From Cocos nucifera (Eukaryota; Streptophyta; Magnoliopsida; Arecales; Arecaceae): 64,000 nucleotides of DNA. The translations under genes were made by a program, and so were the position numbers. Position 1 is the stretch's first letter. Every line of letters starts with the position of its first letter. The DNA is taken from contig QRFJ01000047.1 in assembly GCA_006176705.1 (NCBI GenBank), forward strand, positions 2,938,934 through 3,002,933, given 5' to 3'. Positions 10,874-23,850 of the stretch are shown piece after piece. The notes beneath the pieces were generated by a model that ran no database searches, had not been told where the DNA came from, and was given only the letters and a program-made list of their open reading frames with translations.

Positions 10874-13800
10874 TCAATAACCCATATCATCCATTTCTGG
10901 CATGCGACTTACTCGTGGGCTTTTTGCATCAGCAAGCTCAACTACTGCTGCTTCAGTGGTTGTCAGCAATACTGAGACGCTGCAGTACAATGCCAGAAAT
11001 TTGTTAAAGAACTGCTCCAAAAAAAAAAATTAAAGCAAACAAATAAAACATTCAACACCTTACCTAGTAGCATCTACCAGAGCAGTTCTTATGACTTTTA
11101 GAGGATCAATAATTCCAGCCTTCACCATGTCAACATACTCACCTGTAACAGGAAACGAGGAATACGAGTTTTCATCACTAGATTCTCTAAGAATTAGTGA
11201 TATGAAACAGCAGAGTTTACAAGAAGAAAGAGAATCACATTGACAAAAAAATGCCATCTTCCATTAACAGGACAACAAAAAACTGATTGTTCAAATGAAC
11301 AGCATTTGTGTAACCATAACCATCACCAATTAAAGAACCTAACCATCACCACCTACTAATTGATTAAAGAACCATTGATTTGTTTAGTATACCAGTTTAA
11401 AATAGAAATTTTAGACTAACAGTTTTGGCATGCCAACAGCAAACTTTATCTAAAACTACTACAACCCAATAAAGGTTGTCCCACTTAGAATTCCCTCCTG
11501 CAAGCCTATGTTCCTTTCTCAAGATCTCCATCCAAGTATTCTTGCAGGAACCACCTTGTTTCACTTTCAAGCCAAGTCTCAGTGAGGTGTCATTCACTTA
11601 ACTTTTATCGCACATCGCCAAGCAACCGCAATCAATTCTTACACCATTTTATCAAACAAAAGATATTTAGTATCATTTTCATACAATGCAAACCACAAGC
11701 AGCTTATCATTAACCAATAGCATCAGCACATAATACAAACCGCCAAAGTATATCAATGCAAGAAGATCTAATATATTTGATTCCTTAGCATCTATAAGTA
11801 GCTATATTGTTCGTTACAGGTTTTTCCTCACAATTGTACTGTTTACTGGTCTAACATACGCTTCTTGCCCATGGAAATTTTTGATAGTGTAATGCCCATG
11901 TTCAGAGGCATGTCTATCCACAGATATAAACACATTTTAATAATTTAGTTCACACAGTCCCTTGAGACAAGTCTCATACCTGAACTGAAACTGAAATCAT
12001 AACCATAACCATCTAGCTTTTTCACAACTATTTACAGACAGCTTTAAGTATCCTCATTTGCAAAGTATTCCTATTTAGGGCCATCTCTGATGTTATTCCA
12101 AGTTTCTCTACATCCTTTCTCACAACCTCCATCCATGTCATCTTGGATATTCCCCTCGTTTCTTTACCACCTCTAACACAAACTAAAGTATCTTTTCTTA
12201 TTGCAGTCTTCACAAATCTTTGTTGTACATGTACACACCATCTCAAGCCGTTTTCCATTACTCTGTCCTTAACTCGTATAACTCCCACAGCTCCTCTAAC
12301 ATATTCATTTCTTAGTTTATCCTTTCTGATTTTACCACACATCCATCTTAATATTCTTGATTCTGTTACACTCATCTTATGATCCTTACATGTTGATCTT
12401 TCTGTTCTTGATAAAAAAAGTAATCTACTTGTGACAAATTTGATCCACTCTTAAAGGTTACTAAATGCTTATCTTTTGTTTGCAATTGCTAAGTCATAAG
12501 CTACTACAAACTCAAGAATTAGATCTCCCATTAAATTTCTATCCCCAAAACCAAATCTGCTCCATGCTTTCTGGTACTCCATATTGGTCATTCCTAAATG
12601 CCCTGTTAAATCCCCACCTACAAGTATCCTTTCTCCTTCAAGAATACCTTGACACCAATCTATCCATTTCTTTCCAAAATCATTGTTTAATCCTATCCAA
12701 AATTAATTTAATAGCTAACTATATAAATAATTTCCCTATCCAAAATTAATTTAATAGCTATCAACAATCACTTATCCTTTCCATATCCACAATTTTCTCT
12801 CTCATTTCCTTATCCACTACTATACCTATGCCAATTCTATTATTATCCTTATCTACATATAATACTTGATAACCATCCCCTGTATCATTGGATTTACTAC
12901 GTTTCAATTAGTTTCTTGTAAGAAAGCAATGCTGATTTTTGTGAGTCATTGCATCCACTAGTTCTCTACTCTTTCTAATCAAAGTTCCAACATTCCAAGT
13001 ACCAAATTCAAATCTGTTCTACTGTATACTTATCTTCTTTATATAATGTAATTTCCCTTATCTTCATACTACTACGAATGGCCATCATTGTACTTGATTA
13101 CTACAAGAAGACTCTAATCCTAAACAACCCTTGCTCATTTGTTGCTACAACCAGGTTATATTGTAGTGTGTCACTTCCTTCTGGGGTTGGGATCAGCCCC
13201 GGCAGTGTGAAAAAACCAAATAAAACTGAAAGAAAATTCCCAAAACTTGCAAAATATCCCATTGGAATCTGTAAGAACAAAAAACATTACCCAATAAACA
13301 CTTCTTAATATAACACCCGCTGCTCGAAGAAACAGTAATGACCTAAAATACAAATCTGTAACATCAATTACTGAAATAAAGATAAAAAAAATAAAAAGAT
13401 CCAAGGCAAATTGCCCCTGGCTGATATCTAAAGCATTATCAAATAAAGTCTATGGAAGGGAGAAAGAAAGTGAAATAATGCATGGTCAAAAATAAGTTGA
13501 TACATTGCTCTACTATGTGGGTACGGATCTTGTCTCTTTTGCAGCAGTCCGAACTCCAAAGTAGCAACCAAAACTCAAACTGATGAGTTGATAAATTAGA
13601 ACTTCAACGAACCAAAAACTAAATTAGTCTAGACAAGAATATAAAATATGTCCATCTTGTTATATTGGTGTGAACCCACAAACAACATGCATGCATACAC
13701 CATTGTGCAGTACATAGACACACAAAGCACACACATGCACATTGTTTATCTGGTGATGATTCACTTACAAACTTGTGCGAGTAAAAGTACACACACCCAC

Positions 13801-16800
13801 ACAAAGCATGCACACAGACACAGCTGCAAGCACAGCACATTGTTTAGCCAGTCATGACTCATGACATGTTATCACCTCATCAGTGTATCTAGGTTTTTGG
13901 AATTCCAAAAGAACAGCCTACTAACTTGAATATTTCAAATGTTATGCCACTGCAGACCAGAGCTGCAGCCAAACTAGATAAGAAAACCAAAGTCAGAAAG
14001 AAGAATCAACTGTCTAAATGAACAAACCTTTAGCAGCATCATAGCCCAAACTAAGATTCTCCTGTTCAAGTAGTTTGCCAATAATTACAGCACCATCAAC
14101 ACCAGCATTTGTAGCAATAGTGAACGTAGGTGACTGCATCAAACCAACTTCTGTTGGAGGAAATCTTTACTGGTTATGCAAAAAGGTAGAATAATGAAAA
14201 CACTAAAAACCTTTAGAGCATTTTTGATGATTTGAACTCCTGTCTTCTCATCACCGTTAGAAGTTTGAATTCTGTCCAACTCCCTTGTAGCATATAAGAG
14301 GGCAACTCCACCACCTGCAAAAGAAATAAACCAAGTGGATAAAGTAACTGAAGGAAGCAATCATTGTTACCACTTACCACATACAAAAGAAAAACCAAAT
14401 ATGATCCTACCTGGCACAATACCCTCTTCCACAGCAGCTCGTGCAGCATTCAGAGCATCAGTTACTCTATCCTTTCTCTCGCCAACTTCAGCCTCACTAG
14501 CTCCACCAATCTGAAACATACAAGTTATAAAGTTGTGCCAAAAACAAAACAAGGCCAGCACAGATTTTAACAAGGGAAATGAATTGACCTTGAGAACAGC
14601 AACACCTCCAGATAGCTTGGATAATCTTTCTTGTGCTTTCTCCTTGTCAAACATGGCAGTACTTTTCTCAATGGCTGTTCTAAGCTGTTAAAATATTGGA
14701 CATCTGGCTTTAGTTCTAACCGGTTAGTTCTAAAGAAGACCTGTGCATGTTCCATGCAAGCACACACTATGGAAAACATCACCTTTTATTGGCAATATTC
14801 AAACAAACCAAGAAAGAGTTCTTAACCCTTGAAGCATTGACTCTGAGAATGATGATGAAGTGCCATTTTAACAACAAAAATCAAAATTTGAAGGTCACCA
14901 AGACAGCTCAGTTTCTGTTTGAGACGCATTAGACTATAATGCAAATGTTCCCTGTACACCAAGGATAGGACTATCCCTGTCCTCGACATAGTTGTACATA
15001 TGCCAATTATTATAAAAAATCATCTGATTTCCCAACGATACCATGCACAACGAAGTTCAAATGAAATAATATCACATCAGTATACCAGTTCAAACCAAAG
15101 CATGTAATTCCATAGTGTGTGCCAGATTCAATTCAATTTCACGATTTCCATGCTCAAGAAAACATTATATTGGGAAAAATATCATACAAGATGTGCAACT
15201 ATGTTTCTGTGTGTGTGTGTGTAAGTGAGTGAGAGAGAGAGAGAGAGGTAACAATTAAAAAAAAAAAACTATAAATAAAAGATTATCCTGAATACCTGCT
15301 CACACCTTTCTTCAATTAGCTTCTTGTCACCACCACCATGTAGAACAATAGTATCATCAAGAGAGACAGTGACCTACGACAAGAAAAATCAGTATAGCCT
15401 CAGAGTTTCGTTTATGCATATAAAATATGCTACAAACCTTCTTAGCAGTACCAAGCATTTCCAATTGGACTTTTTCAAGGTTCAGACCATGATCTTCAGT
15501 AATAACCTGTTCATTTTAAAATGCTATATATAAGATCGTGCAACAAACATCAACGTGTTCAAAACAGAAATTAGATTATTGAGAACAGACATTGTTAATC
15601 CTGGCTATCTAATACATAAACTAATTGACCCAGTGCGTGGTATCCAACCTCTCCTCCTGTAAGTATTGCAAGATCCTCCAGATTTGCTCTTCTGTTTTCA
15701 CCAAAACCAGGAGCTTTTATGGCACAAACCTACAAGCAGAGCAGATAAAACACAAAAATAAATCTTAGAATACTTCCGAACAATTTGCCAGAGCATGCCG
15801 GCTAACCAAACTCAGGCACTAATTTGGCATTGCAGCAAGGTACCAGCTAAAATAGATAGTGCAACATGTGAAAATGCCATAACATGAAAGATTCCGACAC
15901 ATGTTTCACCTTCATATGACACTTATAATTTCTGCTACACAACACATCACAGCTAGCAGAAACAAAAGTTTCAAATAACGAAAGAGTGAACATATGTAAC
16001 AGTGAATGCACCAGGAGATGTGCATATATGCAAACAAGAAAAAAAAGGAGGAGAAAGAGAAGGGGAAGGGGGGAGAAAGAGAAGGGGAAGGGGGGGTGGG
16101 ATAAGCAATTACCTTGACTCCAGCACGATGCTTATTTAGCACCAGCATTGCTAGAGCATCACTTTCTACATCCTCCGCCACAATTAGAAGGGATCTATTT
16201 TTCTGTGCAAAAGAACAAATTTTGTATCATCACAACCTTGGATAAGATTCTCTACAAGTTCACATTATGCATAACTTTATACATGAAGAAACATTACGAC
16301 AAAAATAAAATTACTAGCCTTTAGAGCAAGCTCCATTATTCGGACAAGAGAATTCATGTCTGAGATCTTCTTATCATGGATAAGGATCAGTGGATTTTCT
16401 AGTTCCTGCATACATCCACATACAAGTAAATTTGAGTCACAAATTTGAGTCTGAAACAAAGCACCTAACTTTTACATAGCTAAGATTTTTTTTTCTTTGA
16501 GGTTATCGTATTTTCAGAATTTTTAGAATTGTAACAACTAATAATATAAATACTATTATTTTATATTTCTAGAATAATTAATTACCAGCCACATATAGAA
16601 GATAAACGAAATTGAGAACCTATGTTTGTGCTTCCTTTTAGCTTATTACCCCAGTTTGACTGGACTTGGTTGCCAAAATTAAAACCTCTCACCAGCAGGC
16701 AGATCAGTGGGGGTAAAGGTGGCATGCCTTCCTTCCAACTTCTTCTATCTATTAAATTATTGGGACCATGTGATTTTGAGCTAAATATATTCATAATTTG

Positions 16801-19800
16801 AAGCATGTCTTAATAGAACTCCTGGAAAGAACTTAATCGGTGCTCTTTTCCCTTCATAGGGGAAAAAAATAATCATTCTTCCATTTGGTACTTTGCTATC
16901 ACATACAAGCGCGTATTTCTGCTTTCTTAATATTAAGAGTTACAACAATAGCTATTTATCTAACAAATGAAATTTTTTCATGGACGAAATCACCAAAATA
17001 GTTTATGTTATCAGTGGTTACTTGAAGTCGAGCCTTGAGCCTCATCAATTTCCACTATTTTAAACTTATGTAGCGCTGGCATTCATAACCTCATCAATGA
17101 GATGTTAAAACTAAAGTCCTCATATAAGTTGGTAAAGCAAAAAATAAAGCAGTAATGTTAGTTTCTGGGAAAAAAATTGTGAAAAGAGTTACAATTTTAT
17201 TCAAGAAATGCCAATTCATGAATCAAACAAAAAGGCCCATCAGACTCACACATTTTTGTGTCTTCTCATCAGTGATGAAATAGGGAGATATATAACCCCT
17301 GGCTAATTTCATTCCCTCCACCACTTCCAGCTCATTGTATAATGTATTTCCATCCTGCATATTTTGTAAGATTGAAGCGATATCCAACATATGGTCAGCT
17401 GATTGTTTTGCAGCTTGAGTTTGCTTTTATGTAAAATTACTCACAGTGACAGTGATAATCCCTTCTTTCCCAACTTTCTCCATTGCTCTAGCAATCAACT
17501 CTCCAATCTCTCTTTCATTATTTGCAGAAATGGTAGCTACCTGCTTTAACCCCAGCAGAAAATGATTGAAATGATTAAAGAAAAATTCAACCAAATGTAG
17601 AAATATTGTCAACAGATTAATGGCCAAATACAGAAAACAATCCTTTACCTAACTATGCAAGAAATTCTAGCTCTACAACCAACGCAGGCAAAGTTTACAA
17701 TAAGTAGTACCATAGATTCATATTAGCATATGGATGCTGGTTTTTTTGGATGCTTAGGGTAGTCATGGTCACATGACATCAAAGTTGGTTTTTTTCCCGA
17801 ACCAATTATGTACAGGCCAAACTCTACTTGATGAATAGTCAAACAGGAAAGAAACCACTGTAGAACATGATAACTATACAAAAGTTCTTAGACAAAGTAA
17901 TTCACCTGAGTTATTTCTTCAGGAGTACTAATCATCCAGGCTTTACTTTTTAAATGAGATATAACAGCATCTACAGCCATATTTATACCATTGCGCAAGT
18001 CCATAACATTAACTCCAGATGCCACAGCCTTACAACCTTCAGTGAGTATTGCTTGAGTTAGAACAGTTGCGCAAGTTGTACCTGTTATCAATAGCATCGC
18101 AAATTAGCATGGTAGCCTATTGTAGCATATATATATATATAGGTAACAGTATGTGGTCTTACCACGTACTTTATGTACTGTTTTCTTCATTTCCAGATGG
18201 TATGAATGAAGTCCACATTTATAATCATTATAGTGTATCTCATAGTTGTTTGGAATAACTCATCTAAGTATATCTACTAGTTTCATGCTCTTGTAAGAAT
18301 GCAGATTTACTCCAACATTTGCACAGACATGGTGAGGTTATAGACAGTGGATCTAACACATTTTCCAAAAAGATGTCCCCATCATCTCTAGAATTATCTT
18401 TTCTTCATTAATTTGGCAGGGGCATCAGCTTCATGTGCAGTTATCTACATAGTGGCTAAATTTATCTCTTCACTTAAAATGCTTCATGTCCATCCTAAAG
18501 AATACCATTTGTGCCTTCAGTTGTCTCCAAATAACACACATCATGGTGCCTCTTAATTGTAACAGTTGGTTCACAAATGAGAAGTGCAGGAATTTTGGGC
18601 TTTAGGGCAACCTTGGTTGCATGGAGAAAATGAAATTCTACTAGCAGAAGAACAAAGATTCAAAAAAAAAAAAACATGCAAGTGTTGGCACTTGGCACCA
18701 CAAAAATAATGAAAGCAGTAATGGTTCTTGTTATCCTTTACCACCTAGTATTCCCGAAGATTTCAAATGCAGCAAGTAAAAACAAAACACAAGATTCAAA
18801 CTTCTATATGTAATGTAATATGACTGAGATAATACTATAGAAAAACATTTATGTTAAAATAGCATTGCTTCATAGAAGCCATGAAGAAACAGCAATCAGA
18901 CTTCTGTACTTTTGCTGGATCTAAAGCATGCTTCTTGATTAAAACGTGACAAGGAAATTTGCACAAGCACCAGCTGGAGAGAATAGAGGAGAAACAACAA
19001 ACGGTGCTGAACCATTTGACAAGCTGATAAGTTACGAGTAACACTAGAAGATGGAAGATATTCAAAGGGTATAATCTAGGGTACAGAATGTGTACTTACC
19101 ATCTCCTGCAGCAGTGTTAGTAGCTTTCGCAACTTGCTTGACTAGATTTGCACCCACATTTTTTGCCCTTTCCTTAAATTCAATACTTTTTGCAACTGTC
19201 ACACCATCTTTTGTGACTTTAGGATCTCCATGGCTTTTCTCAATGACTACGTTGCGACCCTATATAGGAATATTTAATTCCAATGCCAGATAAGGTTAGA
19301 GTGCATAATTAACTAGTAACGTTAGTGGAGCAGTACATCTACCAATCAGTGTGCACCTAGACAAATTAACGCATGGTGGTTGCTAGATTACCATATCATA
19401 CTTTATATAATTTAGAAACCAAAACATGTTGTTTTCTTCTATGAATCGATATCACCATAGCAAAATTTGATCTGTGACCTTTCGAGACATCTTGAAATTG
19501 ATATTAGGTCTATAGAAAACGTGAACTTATTTTTCTTGTGCAAAGGATTAAACTTAAACAGCTCATCCAAAGACGGAGGCAGCGGATGAGAAGATCGACA
19601 GTTGCCTGAATGCATGCATCCACCAGAGTCTTTCCCCTCTATCGATCCCTCATTCAAATTCTATGAGAAGGCACTATAGAATTAGAAAAAATCATGGAAG
19701 AGTTTGGACCTTGGGACCCATGGTGACCTTGACGGCCTCGGCGAGCTCATGAACGCCCAGAAGCATGGCAGCCCGAGCTCCGACCCCGAAATCAATGTCC

Positions 19801-20161
19801 TTGGCAGCATAGCTCCTTGCAGATAGAATCCTACCACTCCAAATCTTTCACCATTCCAGTTCGTAGTTGAGAGATTTTTTTTTTTAAAAAAAAAGGGAAA
19901 AAAAGAAAAAGGACATCAGCGGAACAAGAAGGAATAGGAGCAAGAAAAGGATTCGGTGCAGAAATGGTATATTTACCTGCGTCTTGGAGGAAGAAAGTCT
20001 GATCGACACGGGAGAAACAGGGTTGGAATAAGAACCAGAATAAGAAATGGGTAAAAAAAAAGAAAAGAGAAAAAAGAACCAGAAGAAGTGGGAAGTGAGA
20101 TATATAGGCCAAATGCCGACCTGATCATGGAAGAAGCGATCGCAGCTGCCGCCCGATACAT
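10874..20161 (-). CDS. CPN60: Chaperonin CPN60-like 2, mitochondrial
   Basis: Mitochondrial GroEL-type chaperonin subunit, an ATP-driven folding machine of the matrix. Seventeen coding exons: 20161-20121, 19830-19710, 19259-19100, 18081-17906, 17540-17445, 17354-17250, 16405-16319, 16202-16113, 15729-15649, 15506-15438, 15373-15296, 14684-14589, 14510-14411, 14314-14211, 14133-14028, 11142-11064, 10979-10874. They join in frame to 564 aa. Residues 1 to about 20 form an Ala/Ile/Ser/Arg presequence before SYAAKD. ATP-site motifs are VTMGPKGRN (from 49) and GDGTT (106-110); PGGGVALLYA begins at 433. EGCKAVASGVNVMDLR and STPEEITQV resemble Arabidopsis CPN60-like 2 (At3g13860) more than the major CPN60 as I recall them. 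The C-terminus lacks the usual GGM repeat and ends EMDDMGY. Intron 7 is GC-AG. Intron 15 (2.9 kb) carries a LINE. Confidence 0.95.
11999..13016 (-). mobile_element. RTE-clade LINE relic in CPN60 intron 15
   Basis: On the minus strand, from about 13015 downward, GTWNVGTL and SRELVDAM match the start of an RTE-type endonuclease. GDGYQVLYVDKDNNRIGIG at about 12880-12820 continues it. At 12375-12028 an open frame holds the C-terminal tail of the RTE reverse transcriptase (LRWMCGKIRKDKLRNEY, GLRWCVHVQQR, TWMEVVRKD). The central RT part is missing and stops interrupt the endonuclease, so the copy is internally deleted and dead. The 3' end has a GGTTATGGTTATG-like tail at about 12015-11999, as RTE elements often do. 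It lies in the same orientation as the host gene. A second possible scrap (TWMEILRKE) is at 11597-11397. Confidence 0.82.
12692..12760 (+). repeat. 26-bp direct repeat inside the RTE relic
   Basis: CCTATCCAAAATTAATTTAA is repeated exactly, with its AGCTA-type end, at 12692-12717 and 12735-12760, 43 bp apart. It is a local duplication within the decayed endonuclease part of the LINE. Confidence 0.9.
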
Positions 20162-21100
20162 TGCGAAGTGATACAAAGAGCCAGAGGTAGCCTTTGGTGA
20201 AGTGGAGGGTGGGCTTAAGGAGCGTTAGGCGTTGGTTAGGGTTTTAGGCTATCAGGGATTAGTAAGGAAATGATGTGGCCGAGGCCATTGAGCTATCGCC
20301 TGTGGAGGGGTTTCAAGGATTAGAGAAACAAGAACCCAGTAAATCCAGACCGTGAAGGAGAGGACTGTAATCCGTAATCGCTTGATGAGAACGGCCACAG
20401 GGCAACCAATATTATTTTCCTTTTTAATTTCCTGCGTCGCCCTTCGAAACGGCATCGCGAGTGCCAGAGGCAGAAAGCTGGAACCTTCGAGAAGTCGCCG
20501 CCGACCGGGCGATTCTGATCTTTTTGGGCCGCCATGCAGCGGGTTAGATAGAGGTGGGTTGGACGGCGGACCGAGCTTGAATTACACGGGTGATTCTTTC
20601 AACACCGCCGGTGTAAAAAATTAGAACCATTTGAAGCCTTGATCGCGCGACATTATGGCCGTCACTTTGCATCCAATCAAACATCCGATGGCATGAAAAA
20701 AATGATGGAAGATTCCAAATATATTTAATACGTATAATAATCTACTTTTTAAATTTAATATGATTTCAAAATAAAATATTTTTATTATTTTATAATCTGA
20801 TCGCACGTTATGAATGCTATATTTTTCTCTCTTCTTCCATTTTCTAAACATCTGCTGTCCAAGATTTAGTACGTAGAAATCATTGCACATCTTAATTTTT
20901 TATTATCCCATCTAACTAACATATCCCATCCATTAGGTAGTAAAATATCGTTTGCAGATTTTTTATTATAATTTTTTTGCAGTTCTTGTAATACAGCAAT
21001 TTCTTTGGTATTTAAACAAATTAATGTGTTAGGTATGTTCAAATGGAGTTCTTTTTTTAGTTTTGAAAGTTAATATCATATAAAATCCTACCGAAAGTTA
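20162..21100. other. Upstream region of CPN60-like 2
   Basis: 20162-20600 is moderately GC-rich and must contain the promoter and 5' UTR of the chaperonin gene, read leftward. I see no clear TATA box. From about 20640 the sequence becomes strongly AT-rich and grades into the repeat block. No gene is recognised. Confidence 0.5.
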
Positions 21101-23850
21101 TATAGTAAGTCATGATATTATGATTTCTATCCAAAATAGTTTTTGATATGTCATAATAACATACAAGATCAAAAATATGGTATGATATTATGAGATTATA
21201 GATCAAAATTATGATATCCAATTGGTAAAATGCCTTCCAAAATTATGACATCGGAGATATTTCTGTTTCAGGATGTCATAATTTTGATCTTTAATATCAT
21301 AATTTTGATAAAAATATTATAATTCTGCATTCAGAGATATTTCTATTCTAGAATGTTATAATTTTGATCGTTAATATCATAATTTTGATCCTTAATATCA
21401 TAATTCTGTATTCAAAAATATTTCGGTTCCAAAATATTATAATTTTGACATACAATGTCATGTTAAAATTATGACATTCTAAAATAAAAATATTTTTGAA
21501 CGCAGAATTATAATATTCTTATCAAAATTATGACATTAAAGATTAAAATTATGATATTCTCGAATAAAAATAATGCGGAATGCAGAATTATGACATTTTT
21601 TGTCAATATTATGATGAAATACACAGAAACATCATGGAACACAGAATTATGATATCCTTTGTCAAAACTATGATATTAAGAGATAAAATTATGATATCTT
21701 GAAAAAAACATCCCCTAACGCAGAATTATAACATTAAGAGTCAAAATTATGATATTATAGATTAAAATTATGACTTTCTGTATACAAAATTTTTTTGGAT
21801 GAAAATTTTAGATATTATTATAACAGCTTGTTCTAAATTATAATATTTTATTATCAAAATTATAACATCCTTAAACAAAAATATCATGAAATGTAGAATT
21901 ATGATATTTTTTGTCAAAATTATGACATTAACGATGAAAATTATGACATCCTGAAATAAAAACATCATGGAACGCAAAATTGGGAGAATATATGTCAAAA
22001 TTATGACATTAAATGTCAAAATTATAACATCAAGGAATAGAAAACATTCTCGAATGCAGATTTATAATATTAAAGATCAGAATTATCACATTAAGGATCA
22101 AAATTATGGCATCCTAGAATAGAAATATCACGGAACATAGAATTATGACATTCTTTGTCAAAATTATGATATTAACGATCAAAATTATGACATCCTAGAA
22201 TAGAAATATTATGGAATGCAGAATTATGACATCATTTATAAAATTATGATATTGACGGTCAAAATTATGATATCTTATAAAAAAAATCATGGAATGCAGA
22301 ATTATTACATCCTATATTAAACTTATAATAAGGATCAAAATTATGACATCATGAAATGAAAATATTGTAAAACACAAAATTATGACATTCTTTATCAAAA
22401 TTATGATATTAAGAGTCAAAATTATGACATCCTGAAATAGAAATATTATGGAATGTAGAATTATGATATCTTTTATCATAATTATGACATTAAGGATCAA
22501 AATTATGATATTCTGATAAAAAAAAGTTTTGAATACAGAATTATGATATTAAGAGTCAAAATTACGATATTGTAGGTTAAAATTATGACTTTCTATATGC
22601 AAAATTTTTTTGGATGAAAATTTTAGACATTATTATGATAACTTATTCAAAATTATTATATTTTAAATAAAAATTATGATATAATATAGTCAAAATACTT
22701 TTTGAATATAATTTTTGATATTGTTATGATATTCTATATCAAAATTATGACATCATATTTGACTAGGATGTCATAATTTTGGCACAAGATTGGATTATGA
22801 TATTTTTATGATATTCTTGTCAAAATTATGACATAACATTGGTAAAAATTCTCTGAAAGATAATTTTAACAATATTATGATATTTTATGTAAAAATTATG
22901 ATATTATATATTAATATAATGACAAAAATATCTATCAGGAAAGAATTTTGTTATATTTTATGATATTATAGATCAAAATTATGACATCGTAGGTTAGAAT
23001 TATGATATCATGTTGGTAAAAGACCTTCTGAAGATAGTTTTGATAATATTAGAATATTCTGTATCCAAATTATAATATGATATATTAATATTATGACAAA
23101 AATACTTATCAAGAGACGATTTTATCGTATTTCATGATATTATAGATCAAAATTATGATATCGTGGATCAGAATTATGATATTCTATTGATAAAATATCT
23201 TTCGAAGATTATTTTGATAAAACTATGATATTATACTTAAAGATTATGATATTATATATTAATATTATGATAAAAATATCATTCAAGTATCGGTTTTGGC
23301 ATTTTTATAATATTCTAGATCAAAATTTTAACATCATAGATCAAAATTATGATATCATGTTATCTAAACCATTTTTCAAAAATATTTTTGATAATATTAG
23401 GAGATCCTCTATCAAAATTATGACATGATATATTAATATTATGATAAAATCAGCTTCCATGAGATGGTTTTGACGTTTTTATGACATCCTGGGTCAAACT
23501 TATGATATTATATATCAAAATTTTGACATCATTTTAGTAAAAAATTTTTTGAAGATTGTTTTGACAATATTAGAATATTTTATTTTAAAATTAGGATATG
23601 ATATGTTAATGTTATGAATAAAAATACTATTCAGGTTTTGACATTTTTATTACATCTTATATCAAAATGATGATATCGTATATCAAAATTATGACATCCT
23701 ATTGATAAATGACATCTCGAAAATAGTTTTAACAATATTAGAACATCCTAGTCTATAACTTATGATATTATAGGTTAATATCATGACATCCTGTAGTTAA
23801 AATTATGATATTATATATTAAAATTATGACTTATTCTGGTATATCTTCAA
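21100..23850. repeat. AT-rich tandem repeat array, left part
   Basis: The array is built from the core (T)CAAAATTATGA(C/T)AT, and CATAATTTTGAT on the opposite strand, recurring every 22-27 bases. From about 21470 to 22880 the cores combine into units of about 80-81 bp, such as 22098-22178 and the next copy, containing AGAATAGAAATATCA..GGAA..AGAATTATGACAT. From about 22900 to 23850 a longer unit of about 170 bp appears, recognised by ATGATATCATGTTGGTAAAA-like blocks near 23010, 23180 and 23350. The stretch at about 21240-21460 carries the 80-bp type in reverse orientation, so the array is inverted around 21455. No coding capacity is credible; the short open frames simply translate the repeat. 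Confidence 0.9.

Noticed and set aside
13619..13857. Open frames on both strands rich in Cys/Val or His/Thr
   Set aside because: They come from CACA/TGTG-rich simple sequence in intron 15 of the chaperonin gene.
19977..19998. Possible 22-nt micro-exon of CPN60-like 2 bounded by AG and GTAAAT on the minus strand
   Set aside because: Including it makes the next exon out of frame, while joining 20121 directly to 19830 gives an in-frame presequence and mature start.
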